Shown piece by piece: positions 15,944-24,629 of a DNA stretch of 64,000 bases. This stretch comes from Allobogoriella alba (GTDB lineage Bacteria; Actinomycetota; Actinomycetes; Actinomycetales; Actinomycetaceae). The notes under the pieces are model-generated. The model ran no database searches. It was given only the letters and a program-made list of their open reading frames with translations, and was not told where the DNA came from. The stretch is from contig NZ_JBHTCQ010000001.1 in NCBI RefSeq assembly GCF_042665525.1, positions 1,054,001-1,118,000 of the forward strand, read 5' to 3'. Within the stretch, counting starts at the first letter, position 1, and every line of letters begins with the position of its first letter. Both the position numbers and the translations under genes were made by a program.

Positions 15944-18900
15944 TCAGCCGCGGACGCGGCGCGGCGCCGCCAGCGACCGCAGGGCGGGTGCGACGGCACG
16001 CCCCGCCAGCACCGTCTCGGGGCCGTCCGAGAGCGCCCGGGCGTAGTCCGGCAGGGCCCGCGTGAAGGCACGGGCGGTATGGTCCACCTCGGCCGGGCCG
16101 TGCGCGGCCGAGGTGACGAGCGACTGTCCGAGCACCCCGTTCGTGAGAAGGCCGGCGAGCAGCACGGTGCGCATCGCCTGGCTGGGGCGGCCGTCCGCGT
16201 CGAGGGTGGCGAACATCAGGCACGCCGGGTGCCCGGTGATTCTGACGTGGTCCGTCAGCCCGGCATCCGCGACGACGGCGGTGAGGGCATTGCGAAGCTC
16301 CTCCCCGGTCCGGTGCAGCGCGGCCAGTGGCTCGTGGTCGCGGTGCTCGGCGAGCACCGCGCGAAGCGCAGCGAGACCCACCGACTCCGGCCCGTAGGTG
16401 GTGGACAGCAGGAAGGAGCGGGGCTGGTCGGTTCGCAGACCGCCGAGCTCCATGAGGTCGGCCCGCCCGGTCAGGGCGGAGATCGCGTAGCCGTTGCCGA
16501 TGCCCTTGCCCCAGCAGGCCAGGTCGGGGGTGACGCCGCTGAGCGCCTGCACCCCGCCGGCGGCCCACCGGAAGCCGGTGATGATCTCGTCGAAGATCAG
16601 CACCACGCCGTGGCGCCGGCAGAGCGCGCGCACGCCCTCGAGGTACCCGGGCGGCGGTTCGGCGGTCGCGGTGGCGGGCTGCATGACGACCGCGGCGAGC
16701 TCCTCGCCGTGGGCGTCCAGCAGCTCCTCGAGCGCCTGCAGGTCTCCGTACGGGAACAGGGTCCCGGCCGCCCGGGACGCCGCCGGGACGCCGCGGTCCA
16801 TCGGGGTGTGCGCGATGAACCAGTCGTCCACCGAGAAGAAGCTCTGGTCGCAGATCGCGATGCGGTCGCGCCCGGTCGCGGCCCGCGCCAGGCGCACCGC
16901 CGCGGTGGTGACGTCCGAGCCGTTCTTGGCGAACTTGACCTGGTCCGCACCGGGGACCTGGTCCAGGAACTCCTCGGCCGCGGCGAGCTCCAGGGTGGAC
17001 GGGCGGGAGAAGTTGACCCCGTCGCCCAGCACTCGCGCGACGGCGGCGTCCACCCCGGGGTGTGCGTGACCGAGGGTCACCGCGCGCAGGCCGCTGCCGT
17101 ACTCGACGTAGCAGTTGCCGTCCACGTCCCACACCAGCGCGCCCCGCCCACGCACCAGCACAGGCGCCATGCCGTCGGGGTACTGGTCCTCGCCGCGGGC
17201 ATAGGTGTGCGCACCGCCCGGCACGAGCGTGTGCAGCCGCCGCTGGGCAGCGGTCGACCCGGTGAACCGGCGCACGTGCCGGCTCGGAGCGCCGATCGTC
17301 GGGGAGTCCGGCCGGTGGGCAACCAGCCGGCCGGCCAGCTCGGGGACGGTGTCCGTGAGCTCCTCGAGGAGGTCCTCGAGGAGGACGAGGACCTCGTCCG
17401 GGCGTCGCGCCACGAGCTCCTCAGGGCTGATCACCGGGATCTCGGTGCCGGGCAACAGCCTCCCCTGCTTGTCCGGCGAGGCGTCGGCGACGGCGGGAAG
17501 CAGGTCGGGACCGACGCCCGCGAGACGGAGCAACGTGATGGCCCGGGACGCTGCCGCATACCCGAGCACGGACGTCCCGCGGTCGCGGGCGGCGCGCAGA
17601 TGGTCCGCCAGCGCACGCGCGCCGTCGCGTGCGGCGCGGTCCAGCACGCGCAGCCCGCCCGGCGTGGTGAGCCCCGCCCGCTCGTCGGCCGCCAGCAGGG
17701 CGGTCAGCTCGGACGGTGCCGGATGGTCCGCCGGGAGGTCGACGGCGCGCCGGGCCGCCAGCACCACCGTCTCGCCGTACAGCGGGTAGGACCGGGCCCA
17801 CACCGCTGTCAGCCCCGTGCGGTGCAGGAGGCGCGTCAACGCCGTGGTGGACCAGTACGCGTAGTGGCCGTGGCGCAGGTCGTTCCACTGCCGACCCGCG
17901 ACGATCCCGGCGAGGCTGTGGACCTGGAGCACCAGCAGCCCGCCCTGGCGCAGCGCGGCGGCGCGGGCGGCCAGCGCGGCGGCCTGGTCGGGCTCGTGCA
18001 TGAGGCCGAACGAGTCGATCACCAGGTCCGCGGCAGCGTCGACGGCGCGCAGCCCGCGATCCTCCAGGAGAGGCAGCCAGGACCCGCCGTGCGGCGAGGG
18101 GAACTCGCGCACGGCCGGGTCGCCGTCGGCCGGGAGCAGCCCGTCGGCCGCGAGGTCGGCGACCACGCGCCGGGCCTGCTCGCGCAGCGCGCGCGGCTCG
18201 GCGCCCGGTGTCTCCTCACCCGCTGTGTCCTCGCCCGGCGGTTCGCCGCCGGCGTCCGCGAGCTGGGCGAGGCCGCAGCGGGTGCAGCACCACATGGCGA
18301 GCGGCGCCGTCGGGGGTGTCGGGGCGTCCGGCAGCGGGAAGGCCTTCGCGTCCGGCTGCGCGCCGAGGTCGAGGACCACGTCCGACGGGCCGCCGGGCGC
18401 GCCGCAGGCGCGGCAGGTCCGCGGCTCGGGCCGGACCGGGGACTCCGGGGACGCCGGGAGCGCCGCGACGAGCTCGGACCAGGACCCGGCGGCCGCGTCA
18501 CGGGGACTGAGCCGGGCCGTGCCCGGCCGCCAGGGGATCGCGAGCTCCGGGTCGTCGTGGCACACGGCGACGTCCTCGCCCGGGTCGTGCGGGCGGTCGA
18601 TGCGGTAGCAGACGTCGGCCGGGCCGTCGGAGAGCACCTGGAACCCGTGCAGCATCCCGGCGGGGATCCACAGCGCCCGCATCGAGACGTCGTCGAGCTC
18701 GACCGCGAGGTGCCGGCCGAAGGTCGCCGAGCCCGGCCGCGCGTCCACCACGACGTCGAGGATCCGGCCGCGGGCGCATCGGACCAGCTTGGCCTCGCCG
18801 TCGCCGCGGCGGCCGTGCAGTCCGCGGATGACGCCCGGTTCGCTGCGCGACTGCGAGTCCTGGCAGTCGGGTCCGGGGTGGATGCCGTGCTCGGCGGCTG

Positions 18901-19000
18901 CGGCGGCGTCGAAGGTCCGGGTGAAGAGGCCGCGGTCGTCCCGGTGCACGGCCGGGGTCAGCAGCAGCACCCCGTCCAGCTCGGTGGTGGTGATCTCCAT
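15944..19000 (-). CDS. Three-part fusion: RmlC-like epimerase, methyltransferase-like region, class III aminotransferase
   Basis: A 1018-aa chain. Residues 1-180 are an RmlC-type dTDP-sugar 3,5-epimerase cupin: RGLH with the catalytic His at 62, WIPAGMLHGF, and Tyr132. Residues ~190-560 follow the NDP-hexose C-methyltransferase plan. It has a zinc site with C196/C199 and C239/C242 and the C-terminal domain with VLGYAAASRAITLL, but the SAM-binding strand is replaced by REFPSPHGGSWLPLL, so methyl transfer is doubtful. Residues ~570-1018 are a PLP aminotransferase of the glutamate-1-semialdehyde aminomutase class, with FDEIITGFR (D804) and the PLP lysine K832 in CWGKGIGNGY. These are normally separate genes. 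It follows the SDR gene by 18 bp. Confidence 0.85.
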   Translation of the reverse strand: MEITTTELDGVLLLTPAVHRDDRGLFTRTFDAAAAAEHGIHPGPDCQDSQSRSEPGVIRGLHGRRGDGEAKLVRCARGRILDVVVDARPGSATFGRHLAVELDDVSMRALWIPAGMLHGFQVLSDGPADVCYRIDRPHDPGEDVAVCHDDPELAIPWRPGTARLSPRDAAAGSWSELVAALPASPESPVRPEPRTCRACGAPGGPSDVVLDLGAQPDAKAFPLPDAPTPPTAPLAMWCCTRCGLAQLADAGGEPPGEDTAGEETPGAEPRALREQARRVVADLAADGLLPADGDPAVREFPSPHGGSWLPLLEDRGLRAVDAAADLVIDSFGLMHEPDQAAALAARAAALRQGGLLVLQVHSLAGIVAGRQWNDLRHGHYAYWSTTALTRLLHRTGLTAVWARSYPLYGETVVLAARRAVDLPADHPAPSELTALLAADERAGLTTPGGLRVLDRAARDGARALADHLRAARDRGTSVLGYAAASRAITLLRLAGVGPDLLPAVADASPDKQGRLLPGTEIPVISPEELVARRPDEVLVLLEDLLEELTDTVPELAGRLVAHRPDSPTIGAPSRHVRRFTGSTAAQRRLHTLVPGGAHTYARGEDQYPDGMAPVLVRGRGALVWDVDGNCYVEYGSGLRAVTLGHAHPGVDAAVARVLGDGVNFSRPSTLELAAAEEFLDQVPGADQVKFAKNGSDVTTAAVRLARAATGRDRIAICDQSFFSVDDWFIAHTPMDRGVPAASRAAGTLFPYGDLQALEELLDAHGEELAAVVMQPATATAEPPPGYLEGVRALCRRHGVVLIFDEIITGFRWAAGGVQALSGVTPDLACWGKGIGNGYAISALTGRADLMELGGLRTDQPRSFLLSTTYGPESVGLAALRAVLAEHRDHEPLAALHRTGEELRNALTAVVADAGLTDHVRITGHPACLMFATLDADGRPSQAMRTVLLAGLLTNGVLGQSLVTSAAHGPAEVDHTARAFTRALPDYARALSDGPETVLAGRAVAPALRSLAAPRRVRG

Positions 19001-19018
19001 CCCGTTGCCGTCCGGGGA

Positions 19019-20044
19019 CTAGGCGGCGGGGCGGAAGGCGTCGTCGAGGCGTCCGGCACCACGCTGCCGCTGCAGCACGGCCAGCCGGACGAAGTCGTGG
19101 TCGAATCCCTCCGTGGTCAGGCCGTGGCGGGTGTACGCGTCCACCAGCTCGCGGGCGCCGTCGGCGGCGCTCCACCGGCAGCGGAACCCGGGCAGCGCCG
19201 CCCGGAGGGCCGAGAAGTCCACGCGGTACGAACGCGGGTCGGGTCCGGCTTCCCCGGTGATCTCGAGCGTCGCCCCGGGCACGGCGTCCACGACGATCTC
19301 GGCGATCTGCGCGACGGTGAGGTTGTTCGTCTCGTCGCCGACGTTGAAGGCGCGCGCCCCGACGACGGCCGGGTCGGCGTCGAGCATGCGGGTGAAGGCC
19401 TCGGCGACGTCGGCGGCGTGCACCAACGGCCGCCAGGGCGTGCCGTCAGACAGCACCCGCACGCGCGAGGTGAGCACGGCGTGGCCGACGAGGTTGTTCA
19501 GCACGATGTCTGCCCGTAGCCGCGGAGAGAACCCGAATGCCGTCGCGTTGCGTAGCGACGTCGGGACGAAGTCGGCGTCGGCGAGCCTCGCCAGCTCCGC
19601 CTCGACGCTCACCTTGCTGATGGCGTACGGGGTGAGCGGCGCGAGCGGGGCGTCCTCCGTGACCGGGACCGTGGTGTCGGCGGCGCCGTACACCGAGCAG
19701 GTCGAGGCGTAGAGGAACCTGCGGACGCCCGCCTGCTTGGCAAGCCGGGCGAGCCGGGTCGAGGCGTCCCGGTTGATCGCGTAGGTGCGTTCCGGCTCCA
19801 ACGACCCGAGCGGGTCGTTGGACAGCGCGGCGAGGTGGATCGCGGCCTCGAAGCCGTCCAGGTCGGCCTCCTGCACGTCCCGGACGTCGCGGCGGCGCGT
19901 CGGCGGGTCGGCCGGGGCGGGCCCCAACACCTGCTCCGCGAACAGCCCGCTGTCCAGGCCGGTCACCTCGTGACCGGCGGCCTGCAGCGCCCCGCTCATC
20001 ACGGTCCCGAGGTACCCCTGGTTCCCGGTCAGCAGCACACGCAT
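19019..20044 (-). CDS. NAD-dependent sugar epimerase/dehydratase (extended SDR)
   Basis: A 341-aa extended SDR acting on an NDP-sugar. The N-terminus is MRVLLTGNQGYLGTVM with the Rossmann glycines, HLAALSNDPLG matches the second conserved block, ASTCSVYG gives the serine, and YAISKVSVE holds the catalytic Tyr and Lys. The late RPLVHAADVAEAF strand is typical of epimerases. In this setting it likely epimerises, reduces or dehydrates the CDP-hexose made by the adjacent nucleotidyltransferase. A dedicated CDP-glucose 4,6-dehydratase is not otherwise present, so this gene could fill that role, but I cannot assign it. It lies 49 bp after the nucleotidyltransferase gene. Confidence 0.82.
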   Translation of the reverse strand: MRVLLTGNQGYLGTVMSGALQAAGHEVTGLDSGLFAEQVLGPAPADPPTRRRDVRDVQEADLDGFEAAIHLAALSNDPLGSLEPERTYAINRDASTRLARLAKQAGVRRFLYASTCSVYGAADTTVPVTEDAPLAPLTPYAISKVSVEAELARLADADFVPTSLRNATAFGFSPRLRADIVLNNLVGHAVLTSRVRVLSDGTPWRPLVHAADVAEAFTRMLDADPAVVGARAFNVGDETNNLTVAQIAEIVVDAVPGATLEITGEAGPDPRSYRVDFSALRAALPGFRCRWSAADGARELVDAYTRHGLTTEGFDHDFVRLAVLQRQRGAGRLDDAFRPAA

Positions 20045-20093
20045 GACAGTCCCTCCGTCCTCCCCGGCCGGCCGCGGTCCCCGCGCGGCGGCA

Positions 20094-20876
20094 TCAGCGC
20101 TGTCCCGGCAGCGCCCACGGGCGCTCGCCCGAGCTCCACAGGCGGTCCAGCTCCGCGCGCTCCTTGAACGTGTCCGCGGGCTTCCAGAATCCGTCGTAGG
20201 GCTGGGCCATCAGCAGGCCTCGCTCCGCCAGCCGCGGGCAGGTGTCCTCCATCATGTCCTCCTCGGGCCGCAGCCAGTCGAAGATGCCGGGCCGCATGAT
20301 CAGGTAGCCGCCGTTCTCCCGGAGCGGCATCTGCGACACCGGCGTCACGTCGGTGACCGTGGTCCCGTCCTCGCCGACGCCGAGCACGTGGAACGACTGC
20401 TGCGGCGGGACGGCGAGCATGGACAGCAGGGCGTCCGGGTGGGCCGCGAACCGCTCGAGCATCGGCTCCAGCGGCGCGTTGCACAGGACGTCGGCGTAGT
20501 TCGCCAGGAAGAGCTCCTCGCCGGCGAGGAGGTCGCGGACGGCCAGCAGCCGCTGGTTCAACGTGCTCTCCAGGCCGGTGTGCACGAAGTGGATCGTCCA
20601 GTCGGAGATGTCCGTCGAGGTGAGCTCGACCTCGCCCCGGCGCAGGACGAAGTCGTTCGACGTGGTCTCGTTGTGCTCGAGGAAGAACCGGGTGATGTGC
20701 TCGGCGCCGTAACCCAGGCACAGCACGAACTCCGTGTGCCCGTGATGGGCGTAGTAGCTCATCACGTGCCACAGCAGCGGCATCGGCCCGACGAGCTGCA
20801 TCGGCTTCGGGATCCGGTCCTCGCTGCCACCCCGCATCCGCATCCCGTAGCCGCCGCAGAACAGGACGACCTTCAT
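20094..20876 (-). CDS. rfbF: Glucose-1-phosphate cytidylyltransferase-like nucleotidyltransferase
   Basis: A 260-aa enzyme, the usual length for RfbF (about 257). It should condense alpha-D-glucose 1-phosphate with CTP to give CDP-glucose, the entry point to CDP-linked deoxysugars. The N-terminal signature is VVLFCGGYGMRMR, followed by the base-contacting KPMQLVGPMPLLWHVM. YADVLCNAP gives the metal-binding aspartate and GFWKPADTFKER the C-terminal sugar-site pattern, as in RfbF. The start shares ATGA with the upstream methyltransferase stop. The CTP preference is inferred from similarity; UTP or dTTP use cannot be ruled out. Confidence 0.83.
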   Translation of the reverse strand: MKVVLFCGGYGMRMRGGSEDRIPKPMQLVGPMPLLWHVMSYYAHHGHTEFVLCLGYGAEHITRFFLEHNETTSNDFVLRRGEVELTSTDISDWTIHFVHTGLESTLNQRLLAVRDLLAGEELFLANYADVLCNAPLEPMLERFAAHPDALLSMLAVPPQQSFHVLGVGEDGTTVTDVTPVSQMPLRENGGYLIMRPGIFDWLRPEEDMMEDTCPRLAERGLLMAQPYDGFWKPADTFKERAELDRLWSSGERPWALPGQR

Positions 20877-22144
20877 GCGGCCCCCTCGATCGCAGCCGCG
20901 CCCGGATCGATGACCGTGAGCCGCGGCTGGGCGAACACGAGGCGGCCGCCCCATCGCCCTACGCCGGACAGCTGGCCGGTGATCTCCTCGCGCAGGTTCC
21001 ACGGCAGGACGAGGATGAGGTCCGGCCGCTCCTGCTCGATCCGGTCGACGTCCACGACCGGTATGCGGGTCCCCGGTGCGTAGCGGCCGTGCTTGTACGG
21101 GTTCTTGTCGGCGATCCAGGCGAGCAGATCGGGCCGCACGCCCGCGTAGTTCAGGAGTGTCTGGCCCTTGCCCGCCGCGCCGTACCCGACCACCCGCTGA
21201 CCCGCGGCGCGGGCGTCCAGCAGCAGGCGGAGCAAGCCGTCCCGGATCTGCCCGACGGCTGGGGCGAGTCCCTGGTACCCGGCTGGTGTGTCGAGCCCGG
21301 CGGTCCGCTCCAGTTGCCTCACCCGGGCGACGGCGCCGCTCACCGGGACGTCGGAGGCCGCCGGGACGGCCCACAGCCGGATCGAGCCGCCGTGCGTGGG
21401 CAGCAGCTCGACGTCTACCAGGCGCAGCCCGGCGACGGCGAGGGCGCGCTCGGCCGCGAGCACCGTCCAGTACTGGAAGTGCTCGTGGTAGATGGTGTCG
21501 AACTGGGCGTCGCGGACCAGGCTCAGTGCGTGGTGCACCTCGATCGAGATCCTCCCGTGCTCCGCGACCAAGGTGGCGAGCGCGCGGGTGAAGCCGACCA
21601 CGTCGGGTACGTGCGCCCAGACGTTGTTGGCGATCACGAGGTCGGCCGGCCCGTGCTCGGCGCGCACGCGCTCCGCCGTCGCCTTGTCCAGGAAGGCGGT
21701 GTGCACGGGCACGCCACGCCGGCGCGCGGCGTCGGAGCAGTTCTCGCTGGGCTCGATGCCGAGACACCGGATGCCGCGAGCGGCGACGTGCTGGAGCAGG
21801 TAGCCGTCATTGGCGGCGACCTCGACCACGAACGCGTCCGCCGGGAGAAGCTCGCGGGCGGCCCGCTCCACGAAGCGACGCGCGTGCGCGACCCACGATG
21901 AGGAGAAGGAGGAGTAATAGGCGTAGTCGGTGAAGTTGTCCGCGGGTGAGAGCAGCGGCGGGATCTGCAGCAGCAGGCAGTCGGCGCACAGCCGGAGGTG
22001 CAGCGGCAGGCCCGGCTCCGGCTCGTCGAGCTGGTCCGCCGTCATGAATCGCTGGCACGGCGGCGCTGCGCCGAGATCGAGAACGCTCCGCAGGTCCGCG
22101 CGCCCACAGAGGCGACACGTCAGGCCGGCAGGTGCAGGTGTCAT
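20873..22144 (-). CDS. SAM-dependent C-methyltransferase for an NDP-deoxysugar
   Basis: A 423-aa enzyme of the TylC3/EvaC class that adds a branching methyl to an NDP-4-keto-6-deoxyhexose. The N-terminal zinc site is CRLCGRADL with C-x2-C repeated in LCADCLLLQ. The SAM motif is VVEVAANDGYLLQ with the acidic strand CLGIEPS. EVHHAL and YHEHFQYW carry the histidines of this family, and VGYGAAGKGQTLLNY marks the C-terminal domain. The ATG at 22144 has GGGGGGAAGG upstream; a GTG at 22177 in frame has none. It is the first gene of the minus-strand deoxysugar operon. Unlike the methyltransferase region of the 1018-aa fusion, this copy looks intact. Confidence 0.87.
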   Translation of the reverse strand: MTPAPAGLTCRLCGRADLRSVLDLGAAPPCQRFMTADQLDEPEPGLPLHLRLCADCLLLQIPPLLSPADNFTDYAYYSSFSSSWVAHARRFVERAARELLPADAFVVEVAANDGYLLQHVAARGIRCLGIEPSENCSDAARRRGVPVHTAFLDKATAERVRAEHGPADLVIANNVWAHVPDVVGFTRALATLVAEHGRISIEVHHALSLVRDAQFDTIYHEHFQYWTVLAAERALAVAGLRLVDVELLPTHGGSIRLWAVPAASDVPVSGAVARVRQLERTAGLDTPAGYQGLAPAVGQIRDGLLRLLLDARAAGQRVVGYGAAGKGQTLLNYAGVRPDLLAWIADKNPYKHGRYAPGTRIPVVDVDRIEQERPDLILVLPWNLREEITGQLSGVGRWGGRLVFAQPRLTVIDPGAAAIEGAA

Positions 22145-22578
22145 GGTCGCGCCTTCCCCCCAGATGGCATGCACCACGGCGGCCGCGTTGCCGATCGGTT
22201 CGGCGCGGTCCGCCGGCCTCCCGGAGCCCGGGACGCACGACCACGATGCGGCCGAACTCCCCGAGCATCGGGTCCGCTGCGGCCGAGTTGAGCAAGTTCA
22301 GAGGCGTGATGTCGCGGCGCGGTGGGACCGTGAGTGCTCCTGTCACCAGGCAGACTGCGGCCCTCACGCCGGTGTGCGAGGAGGTCAGGTCTGTGAGATA
22401 GACCTCAAATCCACCTCAAGCGGTGATCAGGGGGGTGCCATTTCGCCCGAGATGTGTTCGGCTTCACTCACGGAGTGGGGGCACTCCGACCTGGATACCC
22501 TGGGAGTTGTGTAGGAGATGATGCGAACCGATCCACCAGGCCGCGAGCGTGCCCCTCACGAACTCGAGGAGTGCGCGC
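22145..22578. other. 434-bp divergent intergenic region
   Basis: It separates the deoxysugar operon (minus) from the response-regulator operon (plus). It contains the direct repeat ACCTCAA at 22402-22408 and 22413-22419 (11-bp period) and a perfect hairpin CGGAGTG/CACTCCG (22471-22477 with 22482-22488, GGGG loop) about 90 nt before the regulator start. A minus-strand open frame crosses the first half, but its translation looks random in composition. Confidence 0.6.
22402..22419 (+). promoter_or_regulatory. Candidate OmpR-type regulator binding repeat
   Basis: Two copies of ACCTCAA start exactly 11 bp apart, the helical spacing OmpR/PhoB-family dimers use on direct repeats. They lie 160 bp upstream of an OmpR-family regulator gene and face a divergent operon, so autoregulation or control of the deoxysugar genes is possible. 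Confidence 0.4.
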
Positions 22579-23253
22579 ATGCAGTTGATGGTGGTCGAGG
22601 ACGATGAGCAGGTATCGAAGGCTCTCGTCGCAGTACTGGACAGACAAGGCTTCGACGTGGTCAAGGCACGCGACGGAGCCAGCGCACTGGCAACCCTGAC
22701 GCCCGCTACCGACCTGGTGCTGCTCGATCTCGGGCTGCCCGACATGGACGGTTTCGAGGTCTGTTGGCGGATCCGCAAGATGTCGGACGCGCCGGTCATC
22801 ATGGCGACCGGCCGGAGCCCGGTCCACGCCCGGGTCAAGGGTTTCGAGCTTGGTGCCGACGACTACGTGACCAAGCCGTACGACCTTCGCGAGATCCTGG
22901 CGCGGGTCGAGGCGGTGCTGCGCCGTCGGCGCAGGGAGACCGACGAGGCTCTCGACGGCCCCGTGGTGGTCGACGGCGTCACGATCGACCTGGCGACGCG
23001 CCGGGTCCTCCGTCCGGACCGTAGCGAGGTCGCCCTGACCCGCAAGGAGTTCGACATCCTCGGCCTGCTCGCGCAGCGCCGCGGGTCGGTCGTGCGGCGC
23101 GAGCGGCTCCTGCGCAACGTGTGGGGATCCGGTTGGAAGGGTCTGGAGCGGACGCTCGAGGTGCACGTGGCGTCCCTCCGGCGCAAGCTCGGCGAGCACG
23201 CCCTGGTCGAGACGGTGCGTGGTGTCGGCTACCGGCTCGCCACCACCGAGTAG
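22579..23253 (+). CDS. OmpR/PhoB-family response regulator
   Basis: A 224-aa two-domain regulator. The receiver domain (1-115) has the acidic pocket VVEDD (D8, D9), the phosphoacceptor D50 in LLDLGLPDMDG, and K99 in VTKPYD. The C-terminal winged helix contains ALTRKEFDILGLLAQRRGS and a VETVRGVGYRL wing. It should be phosphorylated by the kinase 12 nt downstream. The ATG at 22579 is chosen because GAGGAG sits 7 nt upstream; a GTG ten codons earlier is unsupported. The promoter region carries the 11-bp-spaced direct repeat. Confidence 0.92.
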   Translation: MQLMVVEDDEQVSKALVAVLDRQGFDVVKARDGASALATLTPATDLVLLDLGLPDMDGFEVCWRIRKMSDAPVIMATGRSPVHARVKGFELGADDYVTKPYDLREILARVEAVLRRRRRETDEALDGPVVVDGVTIDLATRRVLRPDRSEVALTRKEFDILGLLAQRRGSVVRRERLLRNVWGSGWKGLERTLEVHVASLRRKLGEHALVETVRGVGYRLATTE

Positions 23254-23264
23254 GCCGGCGCCGG

Positions 23265-24629
23265 ATGCGTCGCCGACTCGCGCAGTTCCTCTATGTCCCG
23301 AGCGTGGCGCTTCTGGCCGTGCTGGGGCTCGCGTACGCCTGCAGCGTGGCGCAGGCGAACCAGCAGGAGGCCCACCTCGAGCGGCTGCGTGATGCGGCGT
23401 ACCTGGCCCTCGTCGCGCGTCAGTCACTCGTGGACCGTGACACCTCGATCGTGTCCGACGACCTGGAGCGCTACCGCGAGGTGTACGGGATCGGCGCCGC
23501 GGTCCTGGACTCCTCGGGTGAGACGTGGGCGAGCAACGGGCTCGATGCCGCGGGCGTCGAGGAGGCCGAGGCCGCGCTCGCCGGTCGCCGGAGCCACCCG
23601 CACGGGCACGTGCTTCCGTGGCAGATCGAGCACGTCGTGGTCGCGGAGCCGGTCTTCGTCGGCGGTGACGTCGCCGGAGCGGTGGTCATCGTCGCCGACG
23701 CCGACGCACTCTCGCGCGATGCGTGGATCCACGTCGGCCTGCTGATCGCCGGTGCCGCCGGGGCCCTGCTGCTGGCGGGCTGGGTCGCCGGGCGCATCGC
23801 GGACTGGGTGCTGCGTCCGGTCCGGTCGGTGGAGGCCGCCATGTGGGAGATCGGCTCCGGGGACCTCGCGGCACGAATCCCGGCGTCCGTCGGGCCGCCC
23901 GAGATCGGCGGCGTCGTCGAGCGGTTCAACGAGATGGCGGACAAGGTGGAGACGCTGGTCCAGCGGCGTCAGGAGTTCGTCTCGAACGTCTCGCACGAGC
24001 TGCGCACTCCGCTGAGTGGCGCCTTGCTGCGTATCGACGAGCTGCAGGCGTCGCTGCCTTCCGAACACACCGTCGAGGTGGAGGAAGTCCGCTCGGAGGT
24101 GCTGCGGATCGCTCGCACCCTCGACGAGATGCTGCGGCTCGCCGACGATGCGATGCCGGACCACGAGACCGAGCAGGTCGACGTGCAGGAGCTGGTCCGA
24201 CACCGTGCCGAGGACTGGCGTCGACTCGTCGGGGGACGTGAGATCACCGTCACCACGCCGACGTTGGAGCCCTCGTGGGCAATGATCAACCGGACGGCCG
24301 TGGAGGCGGCACTCGACGCGATCATCCACAACGCGGTCAAGTACTCGCCGGACAGCACCCCCGTGGAGATGGCGGTGGACACGGCCGGCGGCCTGATCGA
24401 GGTGACCGTGCGCGACCACGGCACCGGTGTCCCGCCGGACGAGCTCGAGAAGATCACCGAGCGCGCATGGCGCAGCCCGTCGCATGCCGACGTGCGCGGC
24501 ACCGGTCTCGGGCTGTCGATCGCGGCCGAGCTTCTGGCGACGAACGGTGGATCGCTCGAGCTGAGACTGCCGCGCGACGGCGGCCTGCTCGCCTGTCTGC
24601 GCATTCCGACCTGGGAGGTGACGGCGTGA
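23265..24629 (+). CDS. Sensor histidine kinase
   Basis: A 454-aa membrane kinase. Helix one is FLYVPSVALLAVLGLAYA. An extracytoplasmic sensor of ~145 residues follows, then helix two, VGLLIAGAAGALLLAGWVAG. A HAMP domain has the VLRPVRSVEAAM pattern. The HisKA phosphoacceptor is H244 in SNVSHELRTPL. The ATPase domain shows an N-box IIHNAVKYS, G1 DHGTGVP and G2 GTGLGLSIA. The stop shares GTGA with the following lipoprotein start, so kinase and binding protein are made together. This suggests that the lipoprotein presents a ligand to the sensor domain. Confidence 0.92.
   Translation: MRRRLAQFLYVPSVALLAVLGLAYACSVAQANQQEAHLERLRDAAYLALVARQSLVDRDTSIVSDDLERYREVYGIGAAVLDSSGETWASNGLDAAGVEEAEAALAGRRSHPHGHVLPWQIEHVVVAEPVFVGGDVAGAVVIVADADALSRDAWIHVGLLIAGAAGALLLAGWVAGRIADWVLRPVRSVEAAMWEIGSGDLAARIPASVGPPEIGGVVERFNEMADKVETLVQRRQEFVSNVSHELRTPLSGALLRIDELQASLPSEHTVEVEEVRSEVLRIARTLDEMLRLADDAMPDHETEQVDVQELVRHRAEDWRRLVGGREITVTTPTLEPSWAMINRTAVEAALDAIIHNAVKYSPDSTPVEMAVDTAGGLIEVTVRDHGTGVPPDELEKITERAWRSPSHADVRGTGLGLSIAAELLATNGGSLELRLPRDGGLLACLRIPTWEVTA

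Noticed and set aside
16079..19519. Plus-strand open frame of 1146 codons opposite the epimerase/aminotransferase fusion
   Set aside because: It is the complementary-frame shadow of a GC-rich gene; the translation is Arg/Gly/Pro/Val-rich with no domain, while the minus strand has complete catalytic motifs.
22150..22367. Minus-strand open frame upstream of the C-methyltransferase that reads NLLNSAAADPMLGEFGR
   Set aside because: It looks partly protein-like but runs into another frame of the methyltransferase gene, has no ribosome site and no recognisable domain.
23686..23874. Short Arg/Pro-rich frames within the kinase and many other genes
   Set aside because: Typical off-frame translations of GC-rich coding DNA.
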